The notes under the pieces: generated by a model
The model's input: the letters and a program-made list of their open reading frames with translations, nothing else
Database searches by the model: none
What the model was told of the DNA's origin: nothing
Shown: one piece after another, positions 5,963-8,204 of the stretch
Layout of the letters: each line of letters opens with the position of its first letter
How positions within the stretch are numbered: position 1 is the first letter of the stretch
NCBI GenBank assembly: GCA_044228875.1
Contig: JBGAUA010000163.1
Location: 1 to 8,204 of the forward strand
Direction: 5' to 3'
Length of the DNA stretch: 8,204 nt
Source: Epilinea sp044228875
GTDB lineage: Bacteria > Chloroflexota > Anaerolineae > Epilineales > Epilineaceae
Made by a program: the position numbers and the translations under genes

Positions 5963-8149
5963 TCAGGGCTTCCCCAACCACGGCAGCGTCAGCCGCCGCA
6001 CCGCGTCCGCCGCCTTCTCGACGGTGAAGCGCCAGGGGTTGGGCACCGTGCCCGCGGCCAGACCCAGGCCGCTGGGGTCCCGGGCGCTCAGGGTGAGGGT
6101 GTAGCGGGTTCCGGATTGGAAGGGCTGGCTGTGGCGCAGGGTGACGCTCTTGCCGTTGGCGGTCCAGGCGGGCTGCTCCCAGGCGCTCTCGGGAAGGGCC
6201 GGGTCGGTGGCCAGGCGCAGGCTGAAGGGGTCCATCGCCTCGTTGAAGGTGACGATGACCACCGTCGTCGGCCCCACGTCGACCGCGCCGTCGGCCGGGC
6301 TGACGCGGACGATCTGCGGTGGTAGGCTGACCGTGGCCTGGGCGCCGCGCAGGACGCGACGACCAGTGTCATCCGTGAGGGTGGCGTTCAGCTGGAGGAC
6401 GGTTCCCTCCGAGGCTCCCGTGGCCACGGTGGCGCGGAAGCTGACCGGCAGGGCGGTGCCCGCCGCCAGGGGGCCTGTCCACGTCAGCGTGCGGCTGGGC
6501 TCGTCCCAGGTCAGTTCGCCCGCCGCGGCCTGGGCGGAGCCCGCCAGCAGGTCGAGGCCCGCCGGCAGGGTGACGACGGCACGGGCGCGCGCGGCGGCGG
6601 CGCTGCCGCGGTTCCGCAGGTTCAGGACCACCGCCAGCTCGCCGCCCGGCGCCTGGGCCGCCGGCGTCACGGACAGGGTGCTGGGCGACAGGTCCACCGG
6701 CAGCGGCGCCGCCGGCACCCGGGCGGTGAACACCTGCTGCCGATGGGTTGGGTTGTCGCCCAGGTCTGCGTTGCCGCTCCAGAAGGGGTAGTCGAAGTCC
6801 TTCGTGGCGGCCAGGCCGATGTAGTCGCCGATGAAGCCGTTGCCGCCGCCGTCGCGCGGCAGGCTGAGGGTCCAGTCCCAGGTCTGGGCGCTGACGCGCA
6901 GGTTGGGCGTGAAGCTGGCGCCGTCATCCAGGGAGCGGCTGAGGTAGACGTCCAGGCAGAAGTCCTCCTTGCCCACATGCTCCCGGGGGATGAAGCGCAG
7001 GTCCGGGCAGTAGTTGCGGCGATCCAGCCAGGCGACGACGATGCGGCCATCAGGGCCGACGGCCAGCTGCGGCTGGATCTGGTCGACGCCGTTGGCCAGG
7101 GGGTCGTCGTTGATGCGCCGCGCGGACGACCAGGTCTGACCGCCGTCGCGCGAGACGGACAAGAGGATGTCGGCGTCGCCGCTCCGGGCATCCGCCCAGG
7201 CGGCCACCAGGCTGCCGCCGCGGGGGCTGACGGCGAAGGCCGGCAGGCTGGCCGGGGTGCGGAAGTCGCTCTCCTCGTCCAGGTGGTTGGGGATGCTCAC
7301 CGTGTCCACCGCCTGGGCGGGCTTGGTCCAGGTCAGGCCGCCGTCGGCGGAGCGGGTGATCATGAGAGCCCCGGCAACCGCCGAGCCGAAGATGTCCCGC
7401 CCGTAGAGCACGTAGACGGTGCCGTCCGGACCCACCGCCACCTGCGAGCCCTGCAGGCTGCCGCTGTCCAGCTCCAAGGGCGCGCTCCAGGTCTGGTTGC
7501 CGTCGGCCGAATGGGCGACGAGGATGCGCGAAGGGCCACCGACGTCCGTCCAACTCATGTAGAGCCGGCCCGGAAAGCGGCTGGTCTCGTTCAGGTCCTG
7601 GTCGCCCACGATCCACTGCTTGTCGGTGACCGTGGAGCGGTCCACGACCACCGGCCCCTCCCAGGGCTTGCCGCGCGGCTTCTTGAGCATGTCCAGGCCC
7701 GTGGGTCCGCGGGTGAGCAGGGTGAAGTAGCCATTGCCCAGGTGGTCGAAGGTGTTGACCGGATCGCTGGTGAGGTTGTAGAGCTCCAGGCCCAGGGGCT
7801 GCTCCTGGGTCCAGGAGGCCCCGCCGTCCTCGCTCTCGAAGACGCCGGTGTAGAAGCGGTAGTTGGCCCCGTCGTAGAAGAATTTGCTGGAGCCGATCAG
7901 GTGGTCGGGGTCTACGGGCGAGGCGGCCAGGTGCACCTCGCTGAAGTCCGTGACCGGCCGGCTGGCACCCTGGATGGTGCCGACGCGGCTGACCTGCACG
8001 TTCTCGGGGATGTCGGCGGTGTCCTGAGCGCGGGATTGCGGCCGCGCGCCGCCGCTGTCGGGCTCCTGGCCCGCGGGACGGGCCGCGGCGACGGTCGCCG
8101 TCGCCAGCAGCAGGGCCAGGCTGGTGGTCAGGCCGGTCAGGCGGCGCAT
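5963..8149 (-). CDS. Secreted sialidase-fold BNR/Asp-box repeat protein with C-terminal Ig-like domains
   Basis: From ATG 8149 the protein has 728 residues. This start has GAGGAG 5 nt upstream and puts a signal peptide at the N-terminus (MRR, then a Leu/Ala core, likely cut after A23). ATG 8200 would prefix 17 non-hydrophobic residues and is less likely. Residues about 50-480 are a sialidase-like propeller with five Asp boxes: SEDGGASW (106), SADGNQTW (214), SADGGLTW (267), SRDGGQTW (333) and a degenerate SLDDGASF (406). Conserved-looking INDDP, DRR and GFIGDYIGLA segments are present. C381 and C398 flank an inserted loop and may form a disulfide. I do not see the N-terminal FRIP motif or an assignable arginine triad, so sialidase activity is not supported. 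A DUF11/CARDB-like domain (about 483-608) and a Big_5-like Ig domain (about 610-711, VSPADGAVDV to WRFTVE) follow. The tail RRLTLPWLGKP recalls the LPLV-type ends of secreted Chloroflexota proteins. The role is probably extracellular binding or surface attachment. Confidence 0.88.
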   Translation of the reverse strand: MRRLTGLTTSLALLLATATVAAARPAGQEPDSGGARPQSRAQDTADIPENVQVSRVGTIQGASRPVTDFSEVHLAASPVDPDHLIGSSKFFYDGANYRFYTGVFESEDGGASWTQEQPLGLELYNLTSDPVNTFDHLGNGYFTLLTRGPTGLDMLKKPRGKPWEGPVVVDRSTVTDKQWIVGDQDLNETSRFPGRLYMSWTDVGGPSRILVAHSADGNQTWSAPLELDSGSLQGSQVAVGPDGTVYVLYGRDIFGSAVAGALMITRSADGGLTWTKPAQAVDTVSIPNHLDEESDFRTPASLPAFAVSPRGGSLVAAWADARSGDADILLSVSRDGGQTWSSARRINDDPLANGVDQIQPQLAVGPDGRIVVAWLDRRNYCPDLRFIPREHVGKEDFCLDVYLSRSLDDGASFTPNLRVSAQTWDWTLSLPRDGGGNGFIGDYIGLAATKDFDYPFWSGNADLGDNPTHRQQVFTARVPAAPLPVDLSPSTLSVTPAAQAPGGELAVVLNLRNRGSAAAARARAVVTLPAGLDLLAGSAQAAAGELTWDEPSRTLTWTGPLAAGTALPVSFRATVATGASEGTVLQLNATLTDDTGRRVLRGAQATVSLPPQIVRVSPADGAVDVGPTTVVIVTFNEAMDPFSLRLATDPALPESAWEQPAWTANGKSVTLRHSQPFQSGTRYTLTLSARDPSGLGLAAGTVPNPWRFTVEKAADAVRRLTLPWLGKP

Positions 8150-8154
8150 GGATG

Positions 8155-8160
8155 CTCCTC
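8155..8160 (-). promoter_or_regulatory. Ribosome binding site that decides the start at 8149
   Basis: GAGGAG on the minus strand is followed by a 5-nt spacer (CATCC) and ATG 8149. Together with the signal peptide that begins there, this favours 8149 over the upstream in-frame ATG at 8200. Confidence 0.65.
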
Positions 8161-8179
8161 GAGGGTGGGGGGACGCGGA

Positions 8180-8199
8180 TGCGGCGGGATCCTGCCGCA
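8180..8199. repeat. Imperfect 20-bp palindrome upstream of the BNR protein gene
   Basis: TGCGGC (8180-8185) and GCCGCA (8194-8199) flank a GGATCC centre. The 20-bp palindrome has one mismatched pair (8186/8193). It lies about 30 bp upstream of the start codon at 8149, where an operator or an mRNA 5' hairpin could sit. In GC-rich DNA a palindrome like this can also arise by chance. Confidence 0.3.
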
Positions 8200-8204
8200 A
8201 TCGG

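Noticed and set aside
5963..8149. Calling the BNR protein an active exo-alpha-sialidase (nanH)
   Set aside because: Only Asp boxes and fold-level features are visible. The N-terminal FRIP motif and the arginine triad cannot be assigned; an FRTP occurs mid-protein, not at the usual place.

Overview
This is a high-GC bacterial window in which all four supported protein genes lie on the minus strand. I see no rRNA, tRNA or CRISPR array. The organism is probably an uncultured or environmental bacterium, and Chloroflexota (Anaerolineae-like) is my best guess at moderate-to-low confidence. The grounds are a secreted BNR-repeat protein ending in a short LPWLGKP tail, a membrane protein of a His-rich multi-TM type that I associate with Chloroflexota and Actinomycetota, and a GTAGGGGCGGG-type intergenic inverted repeat. 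No ribosomal or core marker gene is present to settle this.

Layout from right to left, in the direction of transcription. (1) 8149-5963 encodes a secreted sialidase-fold (BNR/Asp-box) protein with a signal peptide and two C-terminal Ig-like domains. (2) 5962-5634 is a 329-bp non-coding stretch dominated by a nested inverted-repeat element (5738-5904) with perfect 29-bp arms and a second perfect 16-bp inverted repeat inside. (3) 5633-3552 encodes a membrane protein with about ten TM segments and many membrane-associated histidines. A six-repeat TolB/PD40-like propeller sits between TM5 and TM6. (4) 3539-906 encodes a P-type cation ATPase that starts only 12 bp downstream, so the pair is probably one operon. 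Its catalytic motifs are intact, but the membrane positions that bind Ca2+ in P2 pumps are replaced, including two by histidines. (5) 905-763 is a short gap with three copies of CAATCAGCCG at an exact 23-bp period, overlapping a plausible promoter. (6) 762 to the window edge is a AAA+ ATPase of the DUF4143-associated type. After about residue 195 its sequence stops resembling that family and looks like the C-terminal end of a membrane glycosyltransferase, which suggests a gene fusion, a deletion junction or an assembly join.

The most interesting unit is the two-gene operon at 906-5633. It pairs an uncharacterised His-rich membrane protein carrying an acidic inserted propeller with a P-type ATPase whose transport site is atypical. 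A joint role in metal or cation handling is an inference; nothing in the sequence names the substrate. The BNR protein and the AAA+ ATPase look functionally unrelated to it.
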